From contig NZ_CADFEB010000004.1 in assembly GCF_902833085.1 (NCBI RefSeq), positions 62,001 to 126,000 on the forward strand: DNA of 64,000 nt. Reading direction: 5' to 3'. Numbering within the stretch: position 1 is the first letter of the stretch; each line of letters opens with the position of its first letter. Source of the DNA: Burkholderia ubonensis. GTDB taxonomy: Bacteria > Pseudomonadota > Gammaproteobacteria > Burkholderiales > Burkholderiaceae. The notes beneath the pieces are model-generated. The model ran no database searches. It was given only the letters and a program-made list of their open reading frames with translations, and was not told where the DNA came from. This document shows, one piece after another, positions 21,461 through 32,086 of this stretch. The translations under genes and the position numbers were made by a program.

Positions 21461-21470
21461 GGGTCCGCGC

Positions 21471-22712
21471 ATGAGGATCTACGCAGTAGGCGGCGCGATC
21501 CGCGACGAGCTGCTCGGCGTGCCGGTGCAGGACCGCGACTACGTGGTGGTCGGCGCGACGCCGGAGCAGATGGTCGCGCAGGGCTTCAAGCCGGTCGGCA
21601 AGGATTTTCCGGTGTTCCTGCATCCGCAGACGCACGAGGAATACGCGCTCGCGCGCACCGAGCGCAAGACGGCGGCCGGCTACCACGGCTTTCAGTTCTA
21701 CTATGCGCCGGACGTGACGCTCGACGAGGATCTCGCGCGGCGCGACCTGACGATCAACGCGATGGCGCGCGAGGTGAGCCCGGACGGCTCGCTGGCCGGG
21801 CCCGTGATCGATCCGTTCGACGGGCAGGCGGACCTGCGCGCGCGCGTGTTCCGGCACGTGAGCGACGCGTTCGTCGAGGACCCGGTGCGGATCCTGCGCA
21901 TCGCGCGCTTCGCCGCGCGCTTCACCGGCTTCACCGTCGCCGACGACACGCTCGCGCTGATGCGGCGGATGGTCGACGCGGGCGAAGTCGACGCGCTCGT
22001 CGCGGAGCGCGTGTGGCAGGAGCTCGCGCGCGGGCTGATGGAGGCGCGGCCGTCGCGGATGTTCGAGGCGCTGCGCGAATGCGGCGCGCTCGCGCGCATC
22101 CTGCCCGAGGTCGATGCGCTGTGGGGCGTGCCGCAGCGCGCCGACTACCACCCGGAAGTCGATACGGGCGTGCACGTGATGATGGTGGTCGACCACGCGG
22201 CGAAGCAGGGCTATTCGCTCGCGGTGCGCTTCGCGGCGCTGACCCACGATCTCGGCAAGGCGACGACGCCCGAGGACGTGCTGCCGCGCCACATCGGCCA
22301 CGAAGGCCGCAGCGTCGACCTGCTGAAGCCGCTGTGCGACCGGCTGCGGGTGCCGAACGAGTGCCGCGACCTCGCGCTCGTCGTCGCGCGCGAGCACGGC
22401 AACATGCATCGCGTGATGGAGATGGGCGCGGCGGCGCTGGTGCGGCTGTTCGAGCGCACCGACGCGCTGCGCAAGCCGGCGCGCTTCGCGGAGATGGTGC
22501 AGGCGTGCGAAGCCGACGCGCGCGGCCGGCTCGGGCTCGAGACGCAGCCGTATCCGCAGGCCGAGCGGCTGCGCGTGGCGCTGGTGGCGGCGCGCGGCGT
22601 CGATGCGGGCGCGATCGCGCGCGGCGTCGGCGCCGACACCGCGAAGATCAAGGACGCCGTGCATCGCGCGCGGATCCAGGCGGTCGCGCGCGCGCTCGAC
22701 ATCGGCGAGTGA
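21471..22712 (+). CDS. cca: CCA tRNA nucleotidyltransferase (multifunctional)
   Basis: 413 aa. The head has YAVGGAIRDELLGVPVQDRDYVVVG, the class II nucleotidyltransferase signature including the metal-binding D-x-D. RRDLTINAMA and EDPVRILRIARFAARF follow in the neck region, then an HD phosphohydrolase domain (ALTHDLGKATTP). It adds or repairs the 3' CCA of tRNAs; the HD domain gives phosphatase/phosphodiesterase activity, as in the E. coli-type enzyme. Confidence 0.95.
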   Translation: MRIYAVGGAIRDELLGVPVQDRDYVVVGATPEQMVAQGFKPVGKDFPVFLHPQTHEEYALARTERKTAAGYHGFQFYYAPDVTLDEDLARRDLTINAMAREVSPDGSLAGPVIDPFDGQADLRARVFRHVSDAFVEDPVRILRIARFAARFTGFTVADDTLALMRRMVDAGEVDALVAERVWQELARGLMEARPSRMFEALRECGALARILPEVDALWGVPQRADYHPEVDTGVHVMMVVDHAAKQGYSLAVRFAALTHDLGKATTPEDVLPRHIGHEGRSVDLLKPLCDRLRVPNECRDLALVVAREHGNMHRVMEMGAAALVRLFERTDALRKPARFAEMVQACEADARGRLGLETQPYPQAERLRVALVAARGVDAGAIARGVGADTAKIKDAVHRARIQAVARALDIGE

Positions 22713-22767
22713 CGTTGGCGGACGCGGGTGGACGCGGCGGCGGCGCGGGCGGTGTCCGCCGTGCGCG

Positions 22768-23817
22768 TTACGCGGCCGCCTCGATGCGCGGCTCCGGCGC
22801 GCGTGCGGCCGGCATCCCCATCGCCGCATAGCGTGCGAACGCGTCCGGCGTCAGGTTCGAGCCGCATACGATGAGTGCCACGCGCTTGCCCGCGAGCCGT
22901 TCGCGCAGCGGTCCGAACAACGCGGCGGTCGCGGCCGCGGCCGCCGGCTCCAGCGCGAGCTTCATGTCGCGGAACAGCCAGTAGACCGCCTGGGCCAGTT
23001 GCGCGTCGTCGATCTGCACGACATCGTCGAGATAGCGCCGGCAGAGCGCATACGTATAGGCGGACGCGTGCGGTGCGCCGAGGCTGTCGGCGATCGACGT
23101 CATCGCGAGCAGGCGCTCGGGGCGGCCCGACGCGAAGCTGCGGTGCATCGTGTCGGCGCCCGTCGGCTCCGCGCCGTACACCGCGCAGTGCGGCGCCAGC
23201 TGCTTGACGGCCGCGGCGATGCCGCCGCTCAGGCCGCCGCCGCCGACGGGCACGATCACCGCGTCGAGCCCGTCGATCTGCCGCAGCAATTCGAGCCCGA
23301 TCGTGCCGGTGCCTTCCGCGATGCGCGGGCCGTCGAACGCGGGCACCATCGCCCGAGCGTCGCGCAGCTCGATTTCGCGGGCTTGCGAGAAGGCTTCGTG
23401 AATGTCCTCGGTGAGGATCACGTGCGCGCCGAAGCTCCGGCACGCGTCGATGCGGGCCGGGCTTGCATGGCGCGACATCAGCAGCGTCGCCTGCGTGCCC
23501 GACACGCGCGCCGCATAGGCGACTGCGACCGCATGATTGCCCGCGCTCGCGGCGACCACGCCCCGCGCGCGCTCGGCGGCGCTCAGCGCCTCGATGCAGT
23601 TGAGCGCGCCGCGCAGCTTGAACGTGCCGGTGATCTGGAACAGCTCGAGCTTGAGCCAGACTTCGGTGGCCGGCGCGAGCGACGCGACGGCGGGCCCGGT
23701 GCGCCACTGCCAGACCGGCGTTTCCAGCACCTTGCCGCGCAGCCGCGCGGCGGCCTGGCGAATATCCCCGAGCGTTGGCCATGCGCAAGGGAGGGCGGCT
23801 GCGTTTCGACTCGACAT
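22768..23817 (-). CDS. Threonine dehydratase-like PLP enzyme, cluster member
   Basis: 349 aa, fold type II PLP enzyme. The PLP lysine lies in GTFKLRGALN near residue 70. AASAGNHAVAVAYAAR and the glycine loop VPVGGGGLSGG are present. It is about the length of catabolic threonine/serine dehydratases and lacks a C-terminal ACT regulatory domain, so feedback control by isoleucine is unlikely. Expected reaction: threonine to 2-oxobutyrate plus ammonia, or serine to pyruvate. An operator-like palindrome at 23944-23977 in its upstream region matches those of the accessory cluster, so it is probably a regulon member supplying a 2-oxo acid. Confidence 0.85.
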   Translation of the reverse strand: MSSRNAAALPCAWPTLGDIRQAAARLRGKVLETPVWQWRTGPAVASLAPATEVWLKLELFQITGTFKLRGALNCIEALSAAERARGVVAASAGNHAVAVAYAARVSGTQATLLMSRHASPARIDACRSFGAHVILTEDIHEAFSQAREIELRDARAMVPAFDGPRIAEGTGTIGLELLRQIDGLDAVIVPVGGGGLSGGIAAAVKQLAPHCAVYGAEPTGADTMHRSFASGRPERLLAMTSIADSLGAPHASAYTYALCRRYLDDVVQIDDAQLAQAVYWLFRDMKLALEPAAAAATAALFGPLRERLAGKRVALIVCGSNLTPDAFARYAAMGMPAARAPEPRIEAAA

Positions 23818-23943
23818 ACGACCTTGCCTCTCATTAAGGTTCCGTCTTCCTTCGCCCGCGCATTGCGCGCGGCGAAGGACGCCCGCTGCGCCGTGTTGGG
23901 CCGGCGTCGGTCCGGGTCTGTCCGTCCGGAACGGGTTTAAGTA

Positions 23944-23977
23944 TGACTAAAATTAAGTGGCACTTAAATTTTAGTCA
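23944..23977. promoter_or_regulatory. Operator-like palindrome 1 (upstream of the dehydratase gene)
   Basis: TGACTAAAATTAAGTG (23944-23959) is nearly the reverse complement of CACTTAAATTTTAGTCA (23961-23977). It shares the TGACTAAAATTT half with the sites at 25071-25175, 42662-42873 and 49969-50007. It is an AT-rich island in GC-rich DNA, between the regulator stop and the dehydratase start. Confidence 0.7.
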
Positions 23978-24061
23978 AGGAAAATTTTTGAGATGGCGAG
24001 GTGAAGAGAAGGGGAAGCGGAGCGGGGTGCGTGGGCCGGCTGGATCAGCCGGCCTGCGGGC

Positions 24062-24901
24062 TTACTTCTTCGTGCGTGCGGCGCGCTTGCGGGCCGGGAC
24101 AGCGGTGTCCGCCGGGCGCTTGCCGGCGGGCGCGCGAGGTTTCGCGGCGGCTGCCTTGTCCGCGGTCCTGGCTTCCCTGGCTTTCTTCGCGGCGGGCCGC
24201 GCCGAGCCTGACGGCGCCGGGGGCGCGGCACGACCGCGCTTTGGCGCGGGCGCGCGGCGGCTCACGCGCGGTTCGCCCGCAGGCGGTTTGGCATCGCTGT
24301 CGGGCGGCGTGAATTCGGCCGACGCGGACACGAATTCGGAATGGCTGTCGTCGAACAGCGGCAGCGTGCCGACCACGATCAGTTCCGCGGGTCCGCCGCC
24401 CACGTTCTCGACGCGGTGCTGCTTGTGCGCGTCGAAGTGGATCGAATCGCCGGGCGACAGCAGGTAGTCCTTCCTGCCGACGGTATAGCGGATCTGCCCG
24501 GACAGGATGTAGACGAATTCGTCGCCGCCGTGCGCGACCCATTCCGAGCAGTAGCCTTCCGTCATCTGGACCTTGAGGGCGTTGATGAGGCTGCCGTCGA
24601 AGGTGGTGGAGAGCCGCTCGTAGCGCTGCGACGTCTCGCCGACCGAATACGACTCCCGGCTGCCCTGGTGCGAATCGGGCTGCTCCTGGCGCGGCTGGTC
24701 GAGCAGCACGCCGAGCGGCACGTTCAGCGCCTTGGCGACGTTGACGAGCGACGAAATGGAGATGCCCGTGAGATTGCGCTCGACCTGGGACAGAAAGCCG
24801 ATCGACAGCTTGGCTTCGGTGGCGACTTCCAGCAGTGTTTTCTTCGATTCCCGGCGCAGGCGACGAATGCGCAGGCCGATATGCATGATGTCTGAATCCA
24901 T
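24062..24901 (-). CDS. XRE-family regulator with cupin domain and basic, histone H1-like tail
   Basis: 279 aa. Residues 10-65 form an XRE helix-turn-helix (RIRRLRRESKKTLLEVA, SIGFLSQVERN). Residues 115-180 form a cupin sensor domain (HGGDEFVYILSGQIRYTV, LSPGDSIHFDAHKQH). Residues 205-279 are a low-complexity Ala/Pro/Lys/Arg tail of the AAAKPRAPAGKR type, unusual for this family of about 190 residues. The ATG at 24901 has a good RBS (GAAGGAAATTC). It is divergent from the 15-gene biosynthetic operon across operator-like repeats and is the best candidate for the factor that binds them. Ligand unknown. Confidence 0.88.
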   Translation of the reverse strand: MDSDIMHIGLRIRRLRRESKKTLLEVATEAKLSIGFLSQVERNLTGISISSLVNVAKALNVPLGVLLDQPRQEQPDSHQGSRESYSVGETSQRYERLSTTFDGSLINALKVQMTEGYCSEWVAHGGDEFVYILSGQIRYTVGRKDYLLSPGDSIHFDAHKQHRVENVGGGPAELIVVGTLPLFDDSHSEFVSASAEFTPPDSDAKPPAGEPRVSRRAPAPKRGRAAPPAPSGSARPAAKKAREARTADKAAAAKPRAPAGKRPADTAVPARKRAARTKK

Positions 24902-25070
24902 GAATTTCCTTCGTGGCAACGAGTGGAAGGCGAGCGGAGGAGGCGGTGCAGTCGCCTGGACGTTCCTTTCCGCGAATCGCACGAAGCACGACCGTTCGCA
25001 AGACGAGGTCGGCGCATTGTACCGCGCAGCGTCCCCGGGGCGGTTCCAGTGCCGCGCACACGTTTTACAT

Positions 25071-25175
25071 TGGACATAAATTTCAGTCCGATAAAAATTT
25101 TAGCTTGACCTCAATTTGAGCCTGATCTAGATTCTCTCACGCGGCATCAAAAATTTAAGCTGGACAATAATTTCC
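25071..25175. promoter_or_regulatory. Operator-like cluster 2 (between regulator and biosynthetic operon)
   Basis: Three related AT-rich elements occur in the divergent promoter region: GGACATAAATTTCAGTCC (25072-25089, imperfect palindrome), AAATTTTAGCTTGACC (from about 25095) followed by TCAATTTGAGCCTGA, and AAATTTAAGCTGGACAATAATTTCC-type sequence at 25151-25175. The last ends 13 bp before the first biosynthetic start codon. They resemble the motifs at three other promoters of the cluster. Confidence 0.7.
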
Positions 25176-25188
25176 GAGGCCCTACCGC

Positions 25189-25695
25189 ATGAACACACAC
25201 GCTGGATACACGCGCATCGCGGCGAACCGCTATCGCGAGGACAAGGGGTTCCATTACGACGACTTCGTCGTCGGCGAGACGATCGAGCACCGCCCCGGGC
25301 GCACGATCACGGCAACCGATAACGTCTGGCAATCGCTGATCGCGATGAACCAGCATCCGCTGCACATCGAGAGCGAATTCGCGAACCGCACCGAATTCGG
25401 CGAGCTGCTGGTGTCGAGCCTCGTCACGTTCAACATCGTCAACGGCATGACGGTGCACACGATCAGCCAGAAAGGCATCGCCAATCTCGGCTGGGACGAG
25501 GTGCGGCTGCTCGCGCCCGTGTTCGTCGGCGACACGCTGTACGCCGAGACGGAAATCCTCGACAAGCGGCTGTCCCGGTCGAGGGCCGGGCAAGGCATCG
25601 TGACGGTCCGCACGACCGGCACCAAGCAGGACGGCGCGGCCGTCATCACGTTCAAACGTACTATCCTGATTCCGCAGCGCGCCGCATTGACGTAG
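25189..25695 (+). CDS. MaoC family hydratase (enoyl-/mesaconyl-CoA hydratase-like)
   Basis: 168 aa, a single hot-dog domain. It starts the long operon. Visible MaoC features are YDDFVVGETIEHRPGRTIT at the N-terminus, a hydratase-type NQHPLHIESEFAN segment (catalytic Asp/His region, here with N-x-H-P-L-H) and LGWDEVRLLAPVFVGDTL. Family members hydrate or dehydrate 2,3-unsaturated or 3-hydroxyacyl-CoA thioesters; those like mesaconyl-CoA hydratase act on branched C4-C5 dicarboxyl CoAs. Together with the CitE-like lyase it suggests CoA-dicarboxylate chemistry. First gene downstream of the operator-like cluster. Confidence 0.85.
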   Translation: MNTHAGYTRIAANRYREDKGFHYDDFVVGETIEHRPGRTITATDNVWQSLIAMNQHPLHIESEFANRTEFGELLVSSLVTFNIVNGMTVHTISQKGIANLGWDEVRLLAPVFVGDTLYAETEILDKRLSRSRAGQGIVTVRTTGTKQDGAAVITFKRTILIPQRAALT

Positions 25696-25764
25696 CGCAG
25701 CGCGCCGCGAACCTCGGGCGGAAGCACGCATTTCTTATCTCAAAAAATAGAAGGGAAACGAGAC

Positions 25765-26979
25765 ATGGCAATCGGCATCGGCGGATCGAACGCCGCAGCG
25801 GAACTGGCGAAACTCAAGGACATGACGGGCGGCGTCGAGCCGATCCAGCCCGCCGAATACGCGGCGCGGGTCGCGCGCGCGCAGGCGCTGATGAAGCAGC
25901 ACGGGCTGGACGCGATCTATATCGAATCGGGCACGAACCTGCTGTATTTCACGGGCGTCGCGTGGCGCCGCAGCGAGCGGCTGGCGGGTGCGCTGATTCC
26001 GGCGTCGGGGCCGCTGCACTACATCGTGCCCGCGTTCGAGCGCGGCACGTTCACCGGCATGCTGCAGATTCCCGGCGACATGCATTGCTGGGACGAGGAT
26101 GCCGATCCGTACCGGCTGCTGGCGAGCGTCATCGAGCAGGCCGGCTGCGCGAACGGCACGCTCGGCTTCGACGAGTCGGCGCCGTACTTCATGTACGAAG
26201 GCATCCGCGAGCGCGCCGCGGGCATCCGGATCAAGAGCGCCGCGCCCGTCACGAGCGGCTGCCGGCTGCGCAAGTCGGCGGCGGAGCTGGCGCTGATGCA
26301 GCGCGCGAACGACATGACGCTGCGCGTGCACCAGGCGGCCGCCGCGATCCTGCGCGACGGCATCGGCACCGACGAGGTGCTCGACTTCATCGACGCCGCG
26401 CATCGCGCGGTCGGCGCGCGGCGCGGGTCGACGTTCTGCATCGTGCTGTTCGGCCCGGACACCGCGTTCCCGCACGGCGTCAAGTCGCCGAAGCGGCTCG
26501 AGCGCAACGACATGGTGCTGATCGACACCGGCTGCCAGCTTCACGACTATCACTCCGACATCACGCGCACCTACGTGTTCGGCGAAGCGAGCGCGCGGCA
26601 GCGCGACGTCTGGGCGCACGAGAAGCGCGCGCAGGCGGTGGCGTTCGAACGCGTCAGGGCGGGCATCGAGGCGCAAGAGGGCGATCGCGCGGTGCGCGAC
26701 TACCTGGCGACGGCCGGCTACGGGCCCGGCTATGCGCTGCCGGGCGTGCCGCACCGCACCGGCCACGGCATCGGCCTCGACATCCACGAAGGGCCGTACC
26801 TCGTCGGCGGCGACCGCACGGTGCTCGACGAAGGGATGTGCTTCAGCATCGAGCCGATGCTGTGCGTGCCGAACGAATTCGGCATTCGCCACGAGGATCA
26901 CGCGTACATCACGGCGGACGGCCCGCGCTGGTTCACGCAGCCGGCGAAGAGCATCGACGACCCGTTCGCGCTCGGTTGA
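25765..26979 (+). CDS. M24 family metallopeptidase (Xaa-Pro peptidase/creatinase-like), copy A
   Basis: 404 aa. A creatinase-type N-terminal domain (YIESGTNLLYFTGVAW) is followed by the pita-bread M24 domain. Metal ligands are visible: VLIDTGCQLHDYHSDITR (two aspartates), GHGIGLDIHEGP (histidine), CFSIEPML and GIRHEDHAYI (glutamates). It is thus expected to be an active two-metal peptidase or amidinohydrolase-like enzyme. RBS AGAAGGGAAACGAG precedes the ATG. A second, longer M24 protein (50079-51929) closes the cluster, so peptide-like bonds or self-protection are probably part of the pathway. Confidence 0.88.
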   Translation: MAIGIGGSNAAAELAKLKDMTGGVEPIQPAEYAARVARAQALMKQHGLDAIYIESGTNLLYFTGVAWRRSERLAGALIPASGPLHYIVPAFERGTFTGMLQIPGDMHCWDEDADPYRLLASVIEQAGCANGTLGFDESAPYFMYEGIRERAAGIRIKSAAPVTSGCRLRKSAAELALMQRANDMTLRVHQAAAAILRDGIGTDEVLDFIDAAHRAVGARRGSTFCIVLFGPDTAFPHGVKSPKRLERNDMVLIDTGCQLHDYHSDITRTYVFGEASARQRDVWAHEKRAQAVAFERVRAGIEAQEGDRAVRDYLATAGYGPGYALPGVPHRTGHGIGLDIHEGPYLVGGDRTVLDEGMCFSIEPMLCVPNEFGIRHEDHAYITADGPRWFTQPAKSIDDPFALG

Positions 26980-27050
26980 GCCGCGCGCGCCGCCGCCCCG
27001 ACGGGCGGCGGCCGGTATCAGGATGGACCCGATTTCTTTGCGAGGAAAGC

Positions 27051-28019
27051 ATGAAGGACATTCCGTTGATCGACCTGAGCGCGAGCGCGACGGGGCCCGC
27101 CGGTGAGCGCGACGTCGCGATGCAGATCGATCGCGCGTGCCGCGACGTCGGTTTCTTCACGGTGTGCGGGCATGGCATCGACCGCGCCGTGTTCGACGAC
27201 GCCTATCGCGCGTCGCAGCGCTTCTTCGCGCTGCCCGACGCGGCGAAGCGCTCGAGCCGCCTGCCGACCGGCATCACGTCGGGGCTCGACGACTACACGC
27301 CGTACGGCTACAGCGGCCTGCTCGAGGAAAACGCGTTCGCGTACATGGGGCAGGACGGCAAGCCGGCCGACTATGTCGAGAAATTCAGCACGGGGCGGCT
27401 GATTCTCGACGACGCGGCGCCGCTGCCGTTTCCCGAGGGCGACGAAGGGGCGGATCTGCGCCGTGCGCTCAAGCGCTATTTCGCCGCGTGCGAGCAGGTG
27501 GCGCAGCGCCTGACCGCGCTCCTCACGATCGCGCTCGACCTGCCGCGCGACTTCTTTCTCGTGCGCACCGACCGGTCGAACGATTCGCTGCGCTCGCAGC
27601 GCTATCCGCGGGCGGACGCCGCGTTCGCCAACGACCAAGGGATGGGCGAGCACACCGACGGCACGCTCGTCACGCTGCTCACGCATACGGTGCCGGGCAT
27701 CGAGGTGCGCACCCGCGCGGGCGAATGGCTGATTCCCTCGATGCGCGGCCTTGATCATTTCATCGTCAACATCGGCGACCTGATGGCGCGCTGGTCGAAC
27801 GACGTGTACGTGTCGACGCCGCATCGCGTTGCGCTGCGGGCGGCCGCCCGCCAGTCGATCGTGTTCTTCAAGCTCGCGAACGACGACGCGCTGATCGAAT
27901 GCTTCCCGAAGTTCTGCCGGACGGAGGCGGCGCGCTATGCGCCGGTGGTCTACAAGCAGTTCTCGCTGGACAAGATGAACGCGCTGTTCGGCCGCGGCGC
28001 GGAACCGCAACCGCAGTAA
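27051..28019 (+). CDS. Isopenicillin N synthase-like 2-oxoglutarate/Fe(II) oxygenase, copy A
   Basis: 322 aa. The DIOX_N domain opens IPLIDLSASA and VGFFTVCGHGID. The core has the iron ligands H201-x-D203 (EHTDGTLVTLL) and H258 (STPHRV) and the 2-oxoglutarate-binding R267-Q-S269. All catalytic residues are therefore present. Such enzymes hydroxylate, desaturate or cyclise small substrates. It is strongly similar to copy B (36501-37400): both share TPYGYSGLLEENAFA, so they come from one duplication and probably carry out related oxidations on the same scaffold. Confidence 0.9.
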   Translation: MKDIPLIDLSASATGPAGERDVAMQIDRACRDVGFFTVCGHGIDRAVFDDAYRASQRFFALPDAAKRSSRLPTGITSGLDDYTPYGYSGLLEENAFAYMGQDGKPADYVEKFSTGRLILDDAAPLPFPEGDEGADLRRALKRYFAACEQVAQRLTALLTIALDLPRDFFLVRTDRSNDSLRSQRYPRADAAFANDQGMGEHTDGTLVTLLTHTVPGIEVRTRAGEWLIPSMRGLDHFIVNIGDLMARWSNDVYVSTPHRVALRAAARQSIVFFKLANDDALIECFPKFCRTEAARYAPVVYKQFSLDKMNALFGRGAEPQPQ

Positions 28020-28068
28020 CGCTTTCGCGATCCCGGACGCCGGGGTCGATTTCACGACGAGGTTCGAC

Positions 28069-28911
28069 ATGGACATCAGCTTTCTGTACACGCCCGCACT
28101 GCGCATCGACGACCTGCGCAAGAAAGCGGGGTTCGTTGCGCCCAGCCGGGTCATCATCGACCTGGAGGATTCCGTGCACGCGCATTCGAAGGACAAGGCG
28201 CGGCGGCACCTGGCCGAGCAGGACGTCGGCGACCTGACGGCGGCGGGCCTCAGGTTCGGCATGCGCGTGAACGTGCTGACGAGCTACGACGGGATTGCCG
28301 ACATCCAGTTCATCAAGGCGCTGTACGAGAGCGGCAAGACCTACGTCGAGTACGTGCTGGTGACGAAGATCACGCACCCGAAGGAGGTCGAGGTGTACCG
28401 GTCGCTGTTCGCGACGCTGCCGAAGCCGCCGAAGATCTATGCGTTCATCGAAACGGTCGAGGCGGTGGATCGCGCGGACGCGATCGCGGCGGCCAGCGAC
28501 GGCCTGTGTTTCGGGCAGGCCGATCTCGCGGCCGAGATGTACCACGCGAATGCCGCGTTCATCGACTACGCGCGCGCCCGGATGTGCATCGCGGCGTCGC
28601 GCCGCCGGATTCCGGCGATCGACACCAACTCGTTCGACGTCGTCGACATGGACGCCTTCCAGAAGGAGTGCGAAGCCGCGAAGGCCTACGGCTTTACCGG
28701 CAAGGCGGCCATCCACCCGCGCCAGGTCGATCCGATCAACCGCGTGTTCTCGGTGCGCGACGAGCTGATCGACCGGTACCAGGCATCGATCGCCGCGTAT
28801 GAAGCCGCCGAAACGGGCTTCGCGATTCGCGACGGCGAAGTGATCGCCCCGCCATTCATCACCAAGGCGCGCCGCATGCTGGCGTTCTACGCGAGCCAGG
28901 CCGCGCGCTAG
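28069..28911 (+). CDS. HpcH/HpaI aldolase / CitE-like C-C lyase
   Basis: 280 aa TIM-barrel protein. It has IIDLEDSVHAHSKDKAR, the CitE-type D-L-E-D signature; the magnesium ligands fit E of AFIETVEAVD and D of CFGQADLAAEM. Relatives cleave or form citramalyl-, malyl- or methylmalyl-CoA, or perform aldol additions with CoA thioesters and 2-oxo acids. The neighbouring MaoC hydratase would dehydrate such a product. In ketomemicin biosynthesis, as I recall it, an aldolase of this class builds the alkylsuccinyl-CoA precursor. The direction here (synthetic or degradative) is not shown by the sequence. Confidence 0.85.
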   Translation: MDISFLYTPALRIDDLRKKAGFVAPSRVIIDLEDSVHAHSKDKARRHLAEQDVGDLTAAGLRFGMRVNVLTSYDGIADIQFIKALYESGKTYVEYVLVTKITHPKEVEVYRSLFATLPKPPKIYAFIETVEAVDRADAIAAASDGLCFGQADLAAEMYHANAAFIDYARARMCIAASRRRIPAIDTNSFDVVDMDAFQKECEAAKAYGFTGKAAIHPRQVDPINRVFSVRDELIDRYQASIAAYEAAETGFAIRDGEVIAPPFITKARRMLAFYASQAAR

Positions 28912-29034
28912 GTCGCGCCCTGGCCCGGCATCGGGCAGGCGCTAATCAATCAGTACTACGAACCGGATCGCATGGGCGAGCCGGGGGGGAAGCTCGTTCC
29001 TTGCATTCGACTCAACCGAACCAGGTACCTGAAC

Positions 29035-29946
29035 ATGAAGCCACACGAAACGACTGATGTGACCCGCGCCTTCATCGACATCGGCGCTTATCCGACCCGC
29101 CTCGCCGACGGCGTGCTGACGCCTGCCGACGGGCGGCTCGTCGAGCGCATCGTCGAGCTGGTCGACCGCGGCGCCGGCTTCGCCGTCTGCTACGGCGCGC
29201 AGGCGATGCTGGCGCAGCACGGCCTGAGCGTGCACGACGCGGCGGCCGCCGAAATGGCGCGGCGCTATTACGAAGCGCTGTTTCGCGCCGCGTCGGCGTC
29301 GTTCGATGCCGCGCGGCCCGACATGCCGTCGATCGACTACGACCGCATCGCCGCGATGGACGCCGACGGCTACAACGTGAACCGCAGCTTCACGCCGAAC
29401 GGCGACCATACTGAAGCGCGCGAATTCGTCACGACCAAGTGCGTGCACTTCGACGCGGCAACGCCGTTCATCGCGAATCTCTACGGTCCGTACGAGAACA
29501 TCAGCGGCGGCTATCCGGTGATCTGCGACACCCGCGCGTTCTGCCGCGACCGCGGCATCGCGCCCGCGCAGCTCGTCGAGAACATCCCGAACAACTACAA
29601 CGTCGCGGTCAAGGCGGAATTCGTCGACCCGATCCTCGACAACTACTCGATCGTCGTGCGCCAGGACCTGCAGCACGACATCGTGATGCTCGTGCTGTTC
29701 AACGAAGTCAACGGCGGCGTCGCGCACGCGGCCACGACGCCGAGCCCGACCGATGCGCGGCGTCCGGCCAAGCGTCCGATCCGCCACATCGAATACCAGT
29801 TCGCCGACACGTCGAGCCTCGCGCGCTGGTACGACTTCTACCAGCTGCAGAGCGTCACGGCCACGCCCGCGGTGGCGTCGAACGTGGCGCGCTATCACCG
29901 CGGCGAGACCGTGCCGGCCGGCCGGATCGTCGACCTGGCTCACTGA
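29035..29946 (+). CDS. Unassigned HxD...H...R protein, putative non-haem iron oxygenase, copy A
   Basis: 303 aa from the ATG at 29035. I do not recognise the family. Aligned by eye to copy B (34631-35530), the best conserved block is TTKC[VI]HFD, ATPF, YGP, GGYPVI and NIP-NYNVA. H138-x-D140, H231 and R250 keep the same spacing as H133, D135, H226 and R245 of copy B. This spacing (91 residues from D to H, then R 19 later) is what a jelly-roll 2-oxoglutarate/Fe(II) oxygenase would show. Function is inferred only from this pattern. No signal peptide or membrane segment. Confidence 0.75.
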   Translation: MKPHETTDVTRAFIDIGAYPTRLADGVLTPADGRLVERIVELVDRGAGFAVCYGAQAMLAQHGLSVHDAAAAEMARRYYEALFRAASASFDAARPDMPSIDYDRIAAMDADGYNVNRSFTPNGDHTEAREFVTTKCVHFDAATPFIANLYGPYENISGGYPVICDTRAFCRDRGIAPAQLVENIPNNYNVAVKAEFVDPILDNYSIVVRQDLQHDIVMLVLFNEVNGGVAHAATTPSPTDARRPAKRPIRHIEYQFADTSSLARWYDFYQLQSVTATPAVASNVARYHRGETVPAGRIVDLAH

Positions 29947-29963
29947 CACGCGAGGAGACCAAG

Positions 29964-31118
<1,155 letters not shown>

Positions 31119-31168
31119 GCGGCCTCGCGCCGAGCCATTCCGAGTTCATTTCTACGAGGGCCTGCATC

Positions 31169-32086
31169 ATGTTTACACCCGCATCGTTCGTCGACCCGCG
31201 CGAAGTCGACGCCGTCCTGGACGACCTGCTGAGCGTGCCGTGGCCGCCGGGCGTCGAAGCCGCGCGCGTGCATTACGACGACCTCGGGCCGCCGATCGCG
31301 GACGACATCCGCATCGAGCCGATCGCGTCGGCGGGCGTGGCCGGCCAGTTCCTGACGCCGCCGCTCGCCGATCCGGCGCGCGCGGTGATCTTCATGCACG
31401 GCGGCGGCTACGTGTTCGGCTCGCTGAGGAGCCATGGCGGGCTTGCGGCGGAAGTCGCGCGCGCCGCGCGCTGCCGCACGCTGCAGCTCGACTACCGGCG
31501 GGCGCCCGAGCATCCGCATCCGGCCGCGGTGGAGGACGCGTGCGCGGCCTACCGGCTGCTGCTCGCCGACGGCATCGCACCCGGCCGGATCGCATTCGTC
31601 GGCGATTCCGCCGGCGGCGGGCTGGTGGTCGCCGCGCTCGTCGCGCTGCGCGACGCGGGCCTGGCGCTGCCGGGCGCGACCGTGTGCCTGTCGCCGTGGG
31701 TCGATCTCGAGGCGACGGGCGAGAGCTACGAAACCCGCAAGCACATCGATCCGATGGTCGAGCGCGAGACGGTCGACCTGGTGCGCAAGCTCTACCTGAA
31801 CGGCATCGACCCGCGCACGCCGACCGCGTCGCCGCTCTTCGCCGACCTGACCGGCTTCCCGCCGTTCCTGATCCAGGTGGGCGAGCGCGAGATCCTGTTC
31901 AGCGACGCCGAGCGGCTCGCGGCGAAGGCGCGCGCGAGCGGCCTCGACGTCACGTTCGAGGAATGGCCCGCGCTCTACCATGTCTGGCACCTGCAGTTTC
32001 CGGTGCTGAGCGCGGCACGCGTCGCGATCGCCCGTATTGGCGAATTCATCCGTCAGCACACCGAATCGCAAGGAGGTGCGCAATGA
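31169..32086 (+). CDS. Alpha/beta hydrolase of the hormone-sensitive lipase family
   Basis: 305 aa. The HSL signature HGGGYVFGS lies near residue 75, the nucleophile elbow is GDSAGGG and the catalytic acid and histidine fit the C-terminal [11 protein letters not shown] and LYHVWHL segments. Carboxylesterase or thioesterase-like chemistry is expected, such as release of a CoA or ester intermediate. It overlaps the next gene by 4 bp (ATGA at 32083). Substrate unknown. Confidence 0.88.
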   Translation: MFTPASFVDPREVDAVLDDLLSVPWPPGVEAARVHYDDLGPPIADDIRIEPIASAGVAGQFLTPPLADPARAVIFMHGGGYVFGSLRSHGGLAAEVARAARCRTLQLDYRRAPEHPHPAAVEDACAAYRLLLADGIAPGRIAFVGDSAGGGLVVAALVALRDAGLALPGATVCLSPWVDLEATGESYETRKHIDPMVERETVDLVRKLYLNGIDPRTPTASPLFADLTGFPPFLIQVGEREILFSDAERLAAKARASGLDVTFEEWPALYHVWHLQFPVLSAARVAIARIGEFIRQHTESQGGAQ

